Source: Herbaspirillum hiltneri N3 (GTDB lineage Bacteria > Pseudomonadota > Gammaproteobacteria > Burkholderiales > Burkholderiaceae_D). From it: a stretch of DNA of 64,000 nt. This document shows positions 39,346 through 49,526 of the stretch, piece after piece; the first letter of the stretch is position 1, and each line of letters begins with the position of its first letter. The translations under genes and the position numbers were made by a program. The stretch lies in NCBI RefSeq assembly GCF_001267925.1, contig NZ_CP011409.1:124001-188000 (forward strand), given 5' to 3'. The notes beneath the pieces were generated by a model, which worked only from the letters and a program-made list of their open reading frames with translations, did not search any database and was not told the DNA's origin.

Positions 39346-40161
39346 ATGCAAACTTATTTTTTCATTCTGGCTGCACTGCTCTATCTGGGCTGCGCCTTCC
39401 TGCCTTCCGAGCGGCGCCTGCCGATTTCACTCGGGACGGTGGTCGGCTGGCTGCTGCATGGCGGCGCCCTGGTCTACGACATGTTTGCGCCCGACGCCGT
39501 GCGCGTCGGTTTTGCGGTGATGCTGTCGGCCACGATGTGGGTCTCGGTGGCCGCCTACTGGCTGGAAAACCGCAATTTCTCGCTCGACAGCCTGCGCGTG
39601 CTGGTGCTGCCGGTGGCAGCGGTGGCGGTGATCCTGCCGAGCGTGTTCCCGGGCAACATGGTCGAGCTGGCGGGCAAGTCCGACTGGTTCCTGTGGCACA
39701 TCGCGATTTCCATCCTGGCCTACAGCACGCTGACCATCGCGGCCTTCCATGCGGTGCTGATGGTGCTGCAGGAGTCGCGCCTGCATACCCGTCCGAAAAT
39801 GGGCACGGCGCAGCCAGGCTGGTTCTCGATTGCGCTGGACCGCTTGCCGGCATTGCTGACGATGGAAAAAATCCTGTTTCGCCTGATCGCATTCGGTTTC
39901 GTTTTGTTGACCCTGACGGTGTTGTCGGGGGTCGTGTTTTCCGAGCAGTTGTTCCAGAAGGCGTTCGTGTGGGATCACAAGACGATCTTCACCTTGTTGT
40001 CCTGGGGTCTGTTCGGTTTATTGCTGGCGGGACGCAAATGGCAAGGCTGGCGCGGTCGCACCGCGCTCAGTTTCACCCTCACCGGGTTTGCCATTTTGCT
40101 GCTCGCCTATGTCGGCAGCCGCTTCGTGCTTGAAGTCGTGCTGCATCGGATACTCGTATGA
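39346..40161 (+). CDS. CcsA/YpjD-like heme-handling membrane protein
   Basis: Integral membrane protein of 271 residues with about eight hydrophobic segments, matching the cytochrome c assembly (CcsA/CcmC) superfamily and the YpjD group. The signature WDHKTIFTLLSWGLFG (about 206) and a conserved histidine in LWHIAISILAYS (about 122) could contact heme. YpjD proteins are poorly understood and often lie near ffh, as here. No ribosome-binding site precedes the ATG; a weak TAAACT lies six bases upstream. The stop overlaps the following gene by four bases. Confidence 0.82.
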   Translation: MQTYFFILAALLYLGCAFLPSERRLPISLGTVVGWLLHGGALVYDMFAPDAVRVGFAVMLSATMWVSVAAYWLENRNFSLDSLRVLVLPVAAVAVILPSVFPGNMVELAGKSDWFLWHIAISILAYSTLTIAAFHAVLMVLQESRLHTRPKMGTAQPGWFSIALDRLPALLTMEKILFRLIAFGFVLLTLTVLSGVVFSEQLFQKAFVWDHKTIFTLLSWGLFGLLLAGRKWQGWRGRTALSFTLTGFAILLLAYVGSRFVLEVVLHRILV

Positions 40162-40433
40162 AATATCTCATCTGGCTGGTGATTGCCGTGGCGGTGGTGG
40201 TCTGGTTCCAGCGCGCCAAGAAGTCCATGACGGCGGGCGCCGCCTCTGCCCCGGACCGAGAAGGCGCGGGACGCAATCCGTTCGCGCGCAGGCGCAATGA
40301 AAACAAGCAGCAGGCCGAGGCCATGGTGCAGTGTGCGCATTGCGGCATTCATTTCCCTGCCTCGGAATCCGTCAGCAGCGCCGCCGGCGCCGTGTTCTGC
40401 AGCGAAGAACACCTGCGCCTGGCCTCGTCCTGA
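40158..40433 (+). CDS. PP0621-type small zinc-ribbon membrane protein
   Basis: Protein of 91 residues with an N-terminal transmembrane segment (YLIWLVIAVAVVVWF), a basic linker (NPFARRRNENK) and a C-terminal cysteine motif VQCAHCGIHFP plus VFCSEEHLR, which could bind a metal. It matches what is annotated as the PP0621 family, whose function is unknown. It overlaps the YpjD-like gene by four bases and is followed one base later by ampD, so these three genes are cotranscribed. Confidence 0.82.
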   Translation: MKYLIWLVIAVAVVVWFQRAKKSMTAGAASAPDREGAGRNPFARRRNENKQQAEAMVQCAHCGIHFPASESVSSAAGAVFCSEEHLRLASS

Positions 40434-40434
40434 A

Positions 40435-41058
40435 ATGAACCGCCCGGCGCCGGTCCTGGACATCGCCGCCGACGGCTGGTGCGGCCAGGCGCATCGCCAG
40501 CCGTCGCCCAACTTCGACGCGCGCGCCGAGGGCGTGGCGGCCGAGTTGCTGGTGATCCATAACATCAGCCTGCCGCCGGGCCAGTTCGGTGGGCCGTTCA
40601 TCGGCGACTTGTTCTGCAACCGGCTGGATTGCGACGCCCATCCGTATTTCGACCAGTTGCGCCCCTTGCGGGTGTCGGCCCATTTCGTGATCCAGCGCGA
40701 CGGCAGCCTGGTCCAGTTCGTCTCGGCCAACGACCGCGCCTGGCATGCGGGCGTGTCCAGCTTCCATGGACGCGAGCGCTGCAACGACTTTTCCATCGGC
40801 ATCGAGCTTGAGGGAACCGACTTCGAACCCTTCACCGATCTCCAGTACGAGGTGCTGGCGGCGCTCACCGATGCACTACGCCGGCACTATCCTCTGACTG
40901 ACGTGGCCGGTCACGAGCACATCGCTCCCGGTCGCAAGACCGATCCCGGTCCATTTTTTGACTGGACGAGATTCCAGAAAAATTTCTATTGCCTTGCAGA
41001 ACAAGCGCAATTGCGCTTCCCTGCTGGGGGTAGCGGAAGTCAAGCGCAAAACATATAA
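40435..41058 (+). CDS. ampD: AmpD, 1,6-anhydro-MurNAc-L-alanine amidase
   Basis: Cytoplasmic zinc amidase of 207 residues that removes the stem peptide from anhydro-muropeptides during cell-wall recycling and, in some bacteria, keeps beta-lactamase expression low. Zinc and catalytic residues lie in LVIHNISLPPGQFGG (about 40), SAHFVIQRDG (about 82) and GHEHIAPGRKTDPGP (about 160). The ATG at 40435 starts one base after the PP0621-type stop; the longer upstream frame is a shadow. AmpD supplies peptide for Mpl, encoded at 55.8 kb. Confidence 0.94.
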   Translation: MNRPAPVLDIAADGWCGQAHRQPSPNFDARAEGVAAELLVIHNISLPPGQFGGPFIGDLFCNRLDCDAHPYFDQLRPLRVSAHFVIQRDGSLVQFVSANDRAWHAGVSSFHGRERCNDFSIGIELEGTDFEPFTDLQYEVLAALTDALRRHYPLTDVAGHEHIAPGRKTDPGPFFDWTRFQKNFYCLAEQAQLRFPAGGSGSQAQNI

Positions 41059-41077
41059 AAATATCCAGAAATAGCGG

Positions 41078-41106
41078 TTGCATCTCCCGATGCCAGACAC
41101 TAGAAT
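41078..41106 (+). promoter_or_regulatory. Sigma-70 promoter of nrdAB
   Basis: TTGCAT (41078-41083) and TAGAAT (41101-41106) are 17 bp apart. The -10 lies inside the first NrdR-like box, as expected for a repressed nrd promoter. The predicted transcription start is near 41113. Confidence 0.75.
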
Positions 41107-41112
41107 TAGTCT
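41097..41112. promoter_or_regulatory. NrdR box 1 (overlaps the -10)
   Basis: ACACTAGAATTAGTCT matches the palindromic NrdR box (ACACTATATATAGTGT-like) at 12 of 16 positions. NrdR is the zinc-finger/ATP-cone repressor of ribonucleotide reductase genes. Confidence 0.72.
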
Positions 41113-41126
41113 CAATCATTCCTTTG

Positions 41127-41142
41127 GAACTAGATGTAGTGT
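41127..41142. promoter_or_regulatory. NrdR box 2
   Basis: GAACTAGATGTAGTGT matches the same palindrome at 12 of the last 14 positions. It starts 30 bp from box 1, about three helical turns, which is the spacing known for paired NrdR boxes. Confidence 0.75.
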
Positions 41143-41550
41143 TTTTGGTAAGTAAATCTTTAGCCGTTCTTCGGGTTGGAAGTAGCTGTTCACGGTTCGC
41201 TGCGGTACGCATAAAGCATCATAAAGCGCCGGATCAGGCTCTCAAGAGGGGCTCGACAGGTTCGGCAGAGTTGGCTTCACGGTTGGGCTCCATGGAAGGT
41301 GGCGGGTCTTGAGGCAAGCAACAATTCAAACGATGTCTCGGCAGTCCTCTCATCTCAGGTTTTCTCAGATTTTTATTTAACAGTTTGGAGCAGTAGCAAC
41401 CAGGCGGCTGCAAACAGGCAGCAGCATTGGTGTTCTCCTGTTCCCGGTATTTCGTGAACCTCTCTCCGTTTTGGTATCTATATAGAGAGAAGGTTCTATT
41501 GGCAACGCGGGCAGTTTTGCTGCCCATCAATCACAGTTTTAGGAGGCTCA
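41143..41550 (+). other. Long nrdA leader with two hairpins
   Basis: If transcription begins near 41113, the nrdA leader is about 438 nt. Hairpins seen are GAACCTCTCTC (41456-41466) with GAGAGA-A-GGTTC (41485-41496), and GGGCAG/CTGCCC (41509-41525), the latter 15 bases before the AGGAGG ribosome-binding site. No gene is credible in this region. Confidence 0.6.
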
Positions 41551-44523
<2,973 letters not shown>

Positions 44524-44558
44524 TCGAGGCAGGCAGCAGGAAGTAAATACAGGCAGCA

Positions 44559-44647
44559 GCCGCCGGCAAGTCCGGCGGCAGTCTTCTCCGGAAGATGAAC
44601 GTGCCGCCTGAATCAATGTCATAAGTCACATCCCGGCCGCGCCGGGA
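44559..44647 (+). other. Two hairpins between nrdA and nrdB
   Basis: GCCGCCGG/CCGGCGGC (44559-44579, 5-base loop) and TCCCGGC/GCCGGGA (44631-44647, 3-base loop) occupy the 151-base gap. Neither has a T-tract, so they more likely modulate mRNA stability or the nrdA:nrdB ratio than terminate. Confidence 0.55.
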
Positions 44648-44674
44648 CGTCAAAAGTAAATTAAAGGATCAAAC

Positions 44675-45868
44675 ATGCTCTCCTGGGATGATGAAGTGAA
44701 GGCGACGCCGGCACCATCCGCGCCGCGCGCCCCGCAAACGCCTCAGCCTCAATTGCAATCGGCCGCCGCTAACAATGCACGTCCGCAATTCTCGGATGTG
44801 GCCCTGAATCCTGCTTTGGTGACCAAGGACGAAGCGCCGGTCGACGTGACCAGCCGCGTCAATGCCGCCGACAAGCGCATCATCAACGGCCACACCGACG
44901 TCAATCAGCTGGTGCCGTTCAAATACAAATGGGCCTGGGACAAGTACCTGGCCGGCTGCGCCAACCACTGGATGCCGCAGGAAATCAACATGCAGCGCGA
45001 CATCGAGTTGTGGAAAGATCCGAACGGCCTGACCGAAGACGAACGCCGTCTGGTCAAGCGCAACCTCGGCTTCTTCGTCACCGCCGACTCGCTCGCCGCC
45101 AACAACATCGTGCTCGGCACCTACCGCCACATCACTGCGCCGGAATGCCGCCAGTACCTGCTGCGCCAGGCGTTCGAAGAAGCGATCCACACCCACGCCT
45201 ACCAGTACATCGTCGAGTCGCTGGGCCTGGACGAAGCGGAAATCTTCAACGCCTATCACGAGGTGAAGTCGATTCGCGACAAGGACGAGTTCCTGATCCC
45301 GTTCATCAACACGCTGACCGATCCGCAGTTCACCACCGGCACCACCGAGAACGACCAGAAGCTGCTGAAGTCGCTGATCGTTTTCGCCTGCATCATGGAA
45401 GGCCTGTTCTTCTACGTCGGCTTCACGCAGATCCTTGCGCTGGGCCGCCAGAACAAGATGATGGGCGCCGCCGAACAGTATCAATACATCCTGCGCGATG
45501 AATCGATGCACTGCAATTTCGGGATCGATTTGATCAACACGGTGAAGATGGAGAACCCGCATTTGTGGACGCCGGAATTCAGAAACGAAATTAAATCGTT
45601 GTTTTTAAGCGCCGTAGAGTTGGAATATCGTTACGCAGAGGATACAATGCCGCGAGGCGTGCTAGGTTTGAATGCGCCGATGTTCAAAGGCTACTTACGG
45701 TTCATCGCTAATCGTCGCGCACAGCAAATCGGACTCGATCCGTTGTTCGCGCAAGAAGAAAATCCGTTTCCATGGATGAGCGAGATGATCGATTTGAAGA
45801 AGGAGCGCAACTTCTTCGAAACCCGAGTCATCGAGTATCAAACCGGAGGCGCGCTTAACTGGGAATGA
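44675..45868 (+). CDS. nrdB: NrdB, ribonucleotide reductase small subunit
   Basis: Small subunit of 397 residues that holds the diiron-tyrosyl radical cofactor and transfers the radical to NrdA. The ferritin-like core shows iron ligands in the helices [27 protein letters not shown] and [16 protein letters not shown]. The first 60 residues form a proline/alanine-rich extension ([11 protein letters not shown]) not found in E. coli but usual in Burkholderiales. The C-terminus, which docks NrdA, ends [24 protein letters not shown] lies before the ATG. A terminator stands about 220 bases downstream. Confidence 0.96.
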   Translation: MLSWDDEVKATPAPSAPRAPQTPQPQLQSAAANNARPQFSDVALNPALVTKDEAPVDVTSRVNAADKRIINGHTDVNQLVPFKYKWAWDKYLAGCANHWMPQEINMQRDIELWKDPNGLTEDERRLVKRNLGFFVTADSLAANNIVLGTYRHITAPECRQYLLRQAFEEAIHTHAYQYIVESLGLDEAEIFNAYHEVKSIRDKDEFLIPFINTLTDPQFTTGTTENDQKLLKSLIVFACIMEGLFFYVGFTQILALGRQNKMMGAAEQYQYILRDESMHCNFGIDLINTVKMENPHLWTPEFRNEIKSLFLSAVELEYRYAEDTMPRGVLGLNAPMFKGYLRFIANRRAQQIGLDPLFAQEENPFPWMSEMIDLKKERNFFETRVIEYQTGGALNWE

Positions 45869-46091
45869 TGTGCCCATCTCGTCAATGCTCTTCAGCGAGA
45901 TCTGTGAGGCACTCAGCGGTCGGATAGCTTGCAAGATATCCGACTGCCAAAAACGGAAGGCTTTCACCAAATTTAATGAACAGTAAAAGACCGAAACGAT
46001 CTTCTCTGTTATCGCCGCTTAACTCGATCAAGTCGGGTCAGGCGGCTTTTCCTTTGAAAAACCTGAGGGTTTTTCGGGAATCGTATTCCTG
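45869..46091. other. Non-coding stretch after nrdB
   Basis: The first 220 bases of the 504-base nrdB/H1 intergenic region show no gene. An A/T-rich 8-bp hairpin GAAAAACC/GGTTTTTC (46056-46075) precedes the main terminator. Confidence 0.5.
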
Positions 46092-46123
46092 ACGCTAGCG
46101 TGTAATCCGCTGGCGTTTTTTTT
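46092..46123 (+). terminator. Intrinsic terminator of nrdAB
   Basis: A 9-bp stem ACGCTAGCG/CGCTGGCGT (one G.T pair) with a 7-base loop runs into eight T residues. Confidence 0.88.
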
Positions 46124-46130
46124 GGCTGTG

Positions 46131-46346
46131 GCGTTCGCGAAGGCGCGAAACGAAGCTCTGAGCCCCTGAACAAGCGGGGCAGAGGTCCAGTCAAGATAGC
46201 TGAAGTGCTGCATACATGAGGGGATGCAGCAGTTCAGCTGGTGCCGAATTCATTAGCGCAAGCAGAAGCTTGCTTGTGCCGATGAATAATCCGCCTGCAT
46301 CATCGCGATGGTACAGACGGGTTTCTTAAATCAAGCTTGATTTTTT
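46131..46346 (+). ncRNA. Hairpin-rich segment upstream of the H1-like gene (possible structured leader or sRNA)
   Basis: Four consecutive hairpins follow the nrdAB terminator: CGTTCGCG/CGCGAAACG (46132-46152, one bulge), GCCCC/GGGGC with outer CTCT/AGAG (46156-46184), GCTGCAT/ATGCAGC (46207-46230) and a 14-bp composite stem (ATTCAT/ATGAAT outside GCGCAAGC/GCTTGTGC, 46248-46287). A short stem AAATCA/TGATTT followed by Ts (46328-46346) sits just before the H1 ribosome-binding site. No RNA family is recognised; it may be a leader or a separate RNA. Confidence 0.35.
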
Positions 46347-46372
46347 CCATCACGTGAAGAAGGAGAAACAAA

Positions 46373-46942
46373 ATGGCAACAGCAGCAAAGAAACCAGCAG
46401 CCAAGAAGCCGGCTGCAAAGAAACCAGCGGTCGCCGCTAAGAAGCCGGTTGCAGCCAAGAAGGCAGCAGCTCCTAAGAAGGCAGTCGCCGCCAAGAAGCC
46501 AGTAGCTAAGGCAGCAGCAAAGCCAGTGGCAAAGAAAGCAGCAGCTCCTAAGAAAGCAGTTGCAGCCAAGAAGCCAGTAGCGAAGAAGGCAGTTGCAGCT
46601 AAAAAGCCAGTCGCCAAAAAAGCAGTCGCAGCGAAGAAGCCAGTAGCAGCGAAGAAGCCAGTGGCGAAGAAGGCAGCAGCTCCTAAGAAGGCAGTTGCAG
46701 CGAAGAAGCCAGTCGCGAAGAAGGCAGCCGCCAAGCCAGCGGCCAAGAAGCCAGCTGCTAAGCCGGCCGCCAAGGCAGCAGCTAAGCCAGCAGCGAAGAA
46801 GCCAGTCGCCAAGAAGGCAGCTGCTAAGCCTGCAGCTAAAAAGCCGGCAGCTAAGCCAGCCGCTGCAGCAGCTCCTGCTGTGAAGACTGTGCTGAACCCG
46901 GCAGCAGCTTGGCCGTTCCCAACAGGCACAACACGTCCTTAA
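46373..46942 (+). CDS. Histone H1-like lysine/alanine-rich DNA-binding protein
   Basis: Protein of 189 residues made almost entirely of Ala, Lys, Pro and Val in short repeats (AAKKPVA, KKAAAPKKAVA), with no acidic residues in the repeat part. It resembles the bacterial H1-like proteins of Bordetella and Burkholderiales and the AlgP repeat protein. The C-terminus breaks the repeat with LNPAAAWPFPTGTTRP, a tail found in such proteins. It probably binds and compacts DNA non-specifically. AAGGAG lies eight bases before the ATG. Repeat number is likely to vary between strains. It differs from the SWIB fusion at 34 kb. Confidence 0.9.
   Translation: MATAAKKPAAKKPAAKKPAVAAKKPVAAKKAAAPKKAVAAKKPVAKAAAKPVAKKAAAPKKAVAAKKPVAKKAVAAKKPVAKKAVAAKKPVAAKKPVAKKAAAPKKAVAAKKPVAKKAAAKPAAKKPAAKPAAKAAAKPAAKKPVAKKAAAKPAAKKPAAKPAAAAAPAVKTVLNPAAAWPFPTGTTRP
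46400..46870 (+). repeat. Degenerate in-frame DNA repeats inside the H1-like gene
   Basis: Units such as GCAGTTGCAGC-AAGAAGCCAGT recur many times with small changes, giving AAKKPV-type peptide repeats. Such tracts are prone to slippage and recombination, so strain-level length differences are expected. Confidence 0.75.
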
Positions 46943-46981
46943 TCGGACCTGGCCTGGCGCCTGAGTAATCGGGTGCAAAAT

Positions 46982-47017
46982 ACCGCTGTGTGATTCGTTC
47001 ATGCAGCGGTTTTTTTT
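46982..47017 (+). terminator. Intrinsic terminator after the H1-like gene
   Basis: A 7-bp stem ACCGCTG/CAGCGGT with a 15-base loop is followed by eight T residues, about 40 bases beyond the stop. The remaining 240 bases up to yggT contain nothing recognisable. Confidence 0.82.
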
Positions 47018-47256
47018 CGCCTGCGCGATGCGCCTGGAATGCAATCGCAGTCCGGGAGGACGCCGGGTCCTGCCACTGCCCTGGGGTTTCCAATTCGCGG
47101 GCATGGGCTCGCAGCAAAATCGTGAACCGGTCTTAGTCTTTTTTAATTATTCGCCGTCCCCACATAGGGAAAACGGCTGCATGGTTTAGTATGTGCACCA
47201 GAGGGCCTCCGCCGGGCGGAGATCGATAAGTAAGCAGCTTCTTTTGGAGAGTGACC

Positions 47257-47799
47257 GTGTTGCATAGCATTTTCATGTTGATCGTTGACGCCATCGCCAG
47301 CGTGCTCGCCGGGGTGCTGTTGCTGCGTTTCTGGATGCAGGTCGTGCAGGTGCGCCCGCCGGCTTCGGTGGGGCAGTTCGTGTTCCAGCTGTCCGACTGG
47401 CTGGTGAAGCCCTTGCGCCGGATCTTGCCGGGCGTGGGCGGCTACGACTGGGCCAGCCTGGTCGGCGCTTTCCTGGTGGTGCTGCTGTCGATCATCGCGG
47501 CGCTGGGATTCGCCTCGGGGTTTGATTTCCAGCCCATCATCCTGCTGTCGCTGGTGCGCTTCTTCCAATGGATTTTCTACGGCTTCATGGCCACGCTGAT
47601 CATCGAGGCGATCTTCAGCTGGGTCAATCCGTATGCGCCGCTGGCGCCTTTTGTGCGTGCGCTGAACGAGCCGCTGCTGCGTCCGCTGCGCAAGGTCCTT
47701 CCGCTGATCGGCAATGTCGACCTGTCGCCGCTGGCGGCGTTGATTCTGTTGCAGATCGCGGTGCGCCTGGTCAGCACATTGATCCTGTCGATCGGATAG
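47257..47799 (+). CDS. yggT: YggT family membrane protein
   Basis: Integral membrane protein of 180 residues with two YGGT repeats, each with two hydrophobic segments: LLLRFWMQVVQVRPPASVGQ in the first and FSWVNPYAPLAPFVRALNEPLLRPLRKV (part: WVNPYAPLAPF) in the second. Relatives have been linked to osmotic tolerance and cell shape, but function is uncertain. A GTG at 47257 is preferred over the GTG at 47251 because GGAGA then sits six bases upstream. A terminator hairpin follows at 47837. Confidence 0.88.
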   Translation: MLHSIFMLIVDAIASVLAGVLLLRFWMQVVQVRPPASVGQFVFQLSDWLVKPLRRILPGVGGYDWASLVGAFLVVLLSIIAALGFASGFDFQPIILLSLVRFFQWIFYGFMATLIIEAIFSWVNPYAPLAPFVRALNEPLLRPLRKVLPLIGNVDLSPLAALILLQIAVRLVSTLILSIG

Positions 47800-47836
47800 A
47801 ACCGGGCCTGGCTTGATGCCAGCGCACCAGAAACAG

Positions 47837-47869
47837 CAAAGCCGGCGTGGGAAACCATCGCCGGCTTTG
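47837..47869. terminator. Bidirectional terminator between yggT and the peroxiredoxin gene
   Basis: A perfect 11-bp stem CAAAGCCGGCG/CGCCGGCTTTG with an 11-base loop lies between convergent genes. Short T-runs occur on both sides. Confidence 0.75.
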
Positions 47870-47896
47870 TTGCTTCTGCTTTCTTGCTTTGATTGC

Positions 47897-48442
47897 CTAC
47901 TTCTTTTTGGCCGCCCATTGCTGCAGCGCCTGCAGGGTATTCTCGACATGCTTGTCCGGGTTCATGCTGCTGTACTCGTACAGGATGGCGTGGTCGGGAG
48001 TGATGACGTAGGAGGTGCGGCTGGCGTAGTCCGACTTGATCATCATCACGGCGTCGTAGGATTTCATGATCTTCTTGTCGGTGTCGGCGGCTACCGCAAA
48101 CTTGCTGCGGCATTCGCTCACGGAGAACTTGTTGAGGGTTTCGATCTTGTCGTTGGACACGCCGATCACCGTCGCGCCGAGCGCCTTGTAGCGGTCGATG
48201 GCGTCAGCGAACAGATGGGCTTCGATGGTACAGCCCGTCGTGAATGCGGCCGGGTAGAAGTACAGCACCACCGGCCCTTTTCGGAGGGCCTCGGCCAGCG
48301 AGAACGTCGAGACCTGGCCGCCGAGCGAGGCCTGTGCCGTGAAGTCCGGCGCCTTGTCGCCCGCTTTCAGGGCCGCCATGGCGCCGGGCGCCGCCAGCAG
48401 GGATATCGCACACGAGATGAGCGTGGAAACAAGGCGTTTCAT
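47897..48442 (-). CDS. Exported peroxiredoxin (Bcp/PrxQ-like)
   Basis: Protein of 181 residues with a signal peptide (LVSTLISCAISLLAAPGAMA, cleaved after about residue 23), so it acts in the periplasm. The peroxiredoxin domain has GDKAPDFTAQA and the active-site segment YFYPAAFTTGCTIEAHLF with the peroxidatic cysteine; a further cysteine (VSECRSKF) may resolve it. It resembles bacterioferritin comigratory protein but is exported. The ATG at 48442 is chosen because AAAGGA lies upstream; two codons earlier is a TTG. It ends the long minus-strand gene run. Confidence 0.88.
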   Translation of the reverse strand: MKRLVSTLISCAISLLAAPGAMAALKAGDKAPDFTAQASLGGQVSTFSLAEALRKGPVVLYFYPAAFTTGCTIEAHLFADAIDRYKALGATVIGVSNDKIETLNKFSVSECRSKFAVAADTDKKIMKSYDAVMMIKSDYASRTSYVITPDHAILYEYSSMNPDKHVENTLQALQQWAAKKK

Positions 48443-48494
48443 GGTCAATCCTTTCAGGTTCCGAGCGCGGCGCCGGCGGCAGTGCCCGGTACGA

Positions 48495-49430
48495 TCAGGC
48501 GAAGCGGTAACCGAAGGCCTTGTGGAAACGGTCGTCGATTTCAGCCAGGGTGGGCGCGTGATTTTGCGGTCCTTGCGAAGCGATCTTGATCGAGCCCATC
48601 AGACTGGAGAGGCGGCCGATGGTGGCCCAGTCCATACCTTTTTCCAGGCCGAACAGCATGCCCGCGCGGAAAGCGTCGCCGCAACCGGTCGGGTCGGCGA
48701 TGGTCTCGGCCGGCACGCAAGGGATGTCGATTTTCTGGCCGTCGGCGTAAATCTCGGCGCCCAGTTCGCCGCGCGTGACGATCAGCGCCGACACTTTCCC
48801 GGCGATCTGCTCCAGGCTCAGGCCGGTGCGTGCGGTCAGCAATTCGGCTTCGTAGTCATTGACGGCGACATACGTGGCGAGGTCAATGAAATGCTTCAGG
48901 TCGTCGCCGCTGAACATCGGCAGGCCCTGGCCCGGATCGAAGATCAGCGGGATATTCAGTCCGGCGCTGTGCTCGGCGTGCTGCAGCATGCCGTCGCGGC
49001 CGTCCGGCGCCACGATGGAGAACTTGACCGCGCCGGCGTCGGCCACCTTGTTCTCATGCGAGAAGGTCATGGCGCCCGGGTGGAAGGCGGTGATCTGGTT
49101 GCTGCCCGCATCGGTGGTGATGAAACATTGCGCGGTGAACGAACTGTCGATCACGCGGATGTTGCGGGTGGAAATGCCGAGATCCTTGAAGCGTTGCAGG
49201 TACGGCGCGCTGTCCTGGCCGACTGTCGCCATGATCACCGGTTCGCCGCCAAGCAGCTTGAGGTTATAGGCGATGTTGCCGGCGCAGCCGCCGAATTCGC
49301 GGCGCATGGTCGGCACCAGGAAGGACACGTTGATCTTGTGCAACTGATCGGCCAGCAGCGCTTCGGAGAAGCGGCCGTCGTATTGCATGATGTTGTCGTA
49401 GGCGAGCGAGCCGCAAATCAGTGAACTCAT
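48495..49430 (-). CDS. PfkB-family carbohydrate (adenosine-type) kinase
   Basis: Sugar kinase of the PfkB/ribokinase family, 311 residues. The family signatures are visible: EFGGCAGNIAYNLKLLGG (about 43-60) and the C-terminal ADPTGCGDAFRAGMLFG (about 235), whose aspartate is the catalytic base. The N-terminus SSLICGSLAYDNIMQYDGRF is typical of a betaproteobacterial group annotated as adenosine kinase or carbohydrate kinase; the substrate is not certain. The ATG at 49430 matches the family start; the frame is open 17 codons further upstream without homology. Confidence 0.85.
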   Translation of the reverse strand: MSSLICGSLAYDNIMQYDGRFSEALLADQLHKINVSFLVPTMRREFGGCAGNIAYNLKLLGGEPVIMATVGQDSAPYLQRFKDLGISTRNIRVIDSSFTAQCFITTDAGSNQITAFHPGAMTFSHENKVADAGAVKFSIVAPDGRDGMLQHAEHSAGLNIPLIFDPGQGLPMFSGDDLKHFIDLATYVAVNDYEAELLTARTGLSLEQIAGKVSALIVTRGELGAEIYADGQKIDIPCVPAETIADPTGCGDAFRAGMLFGLEKGMDWATIGRLSSLMGSIKIASQGPQNHAPTLAEIDDRFHKAFGYRFA

Positions 49431-49526
49431 GGCGTAGTCTGAAAAAGTTGGGAATGCAGCATTGTAGAAGAATCCCGCCACCTTTGCGCCTTTTGTTGCC
49501 GCGCGTGGCCATGCGGGATCCGCGGA

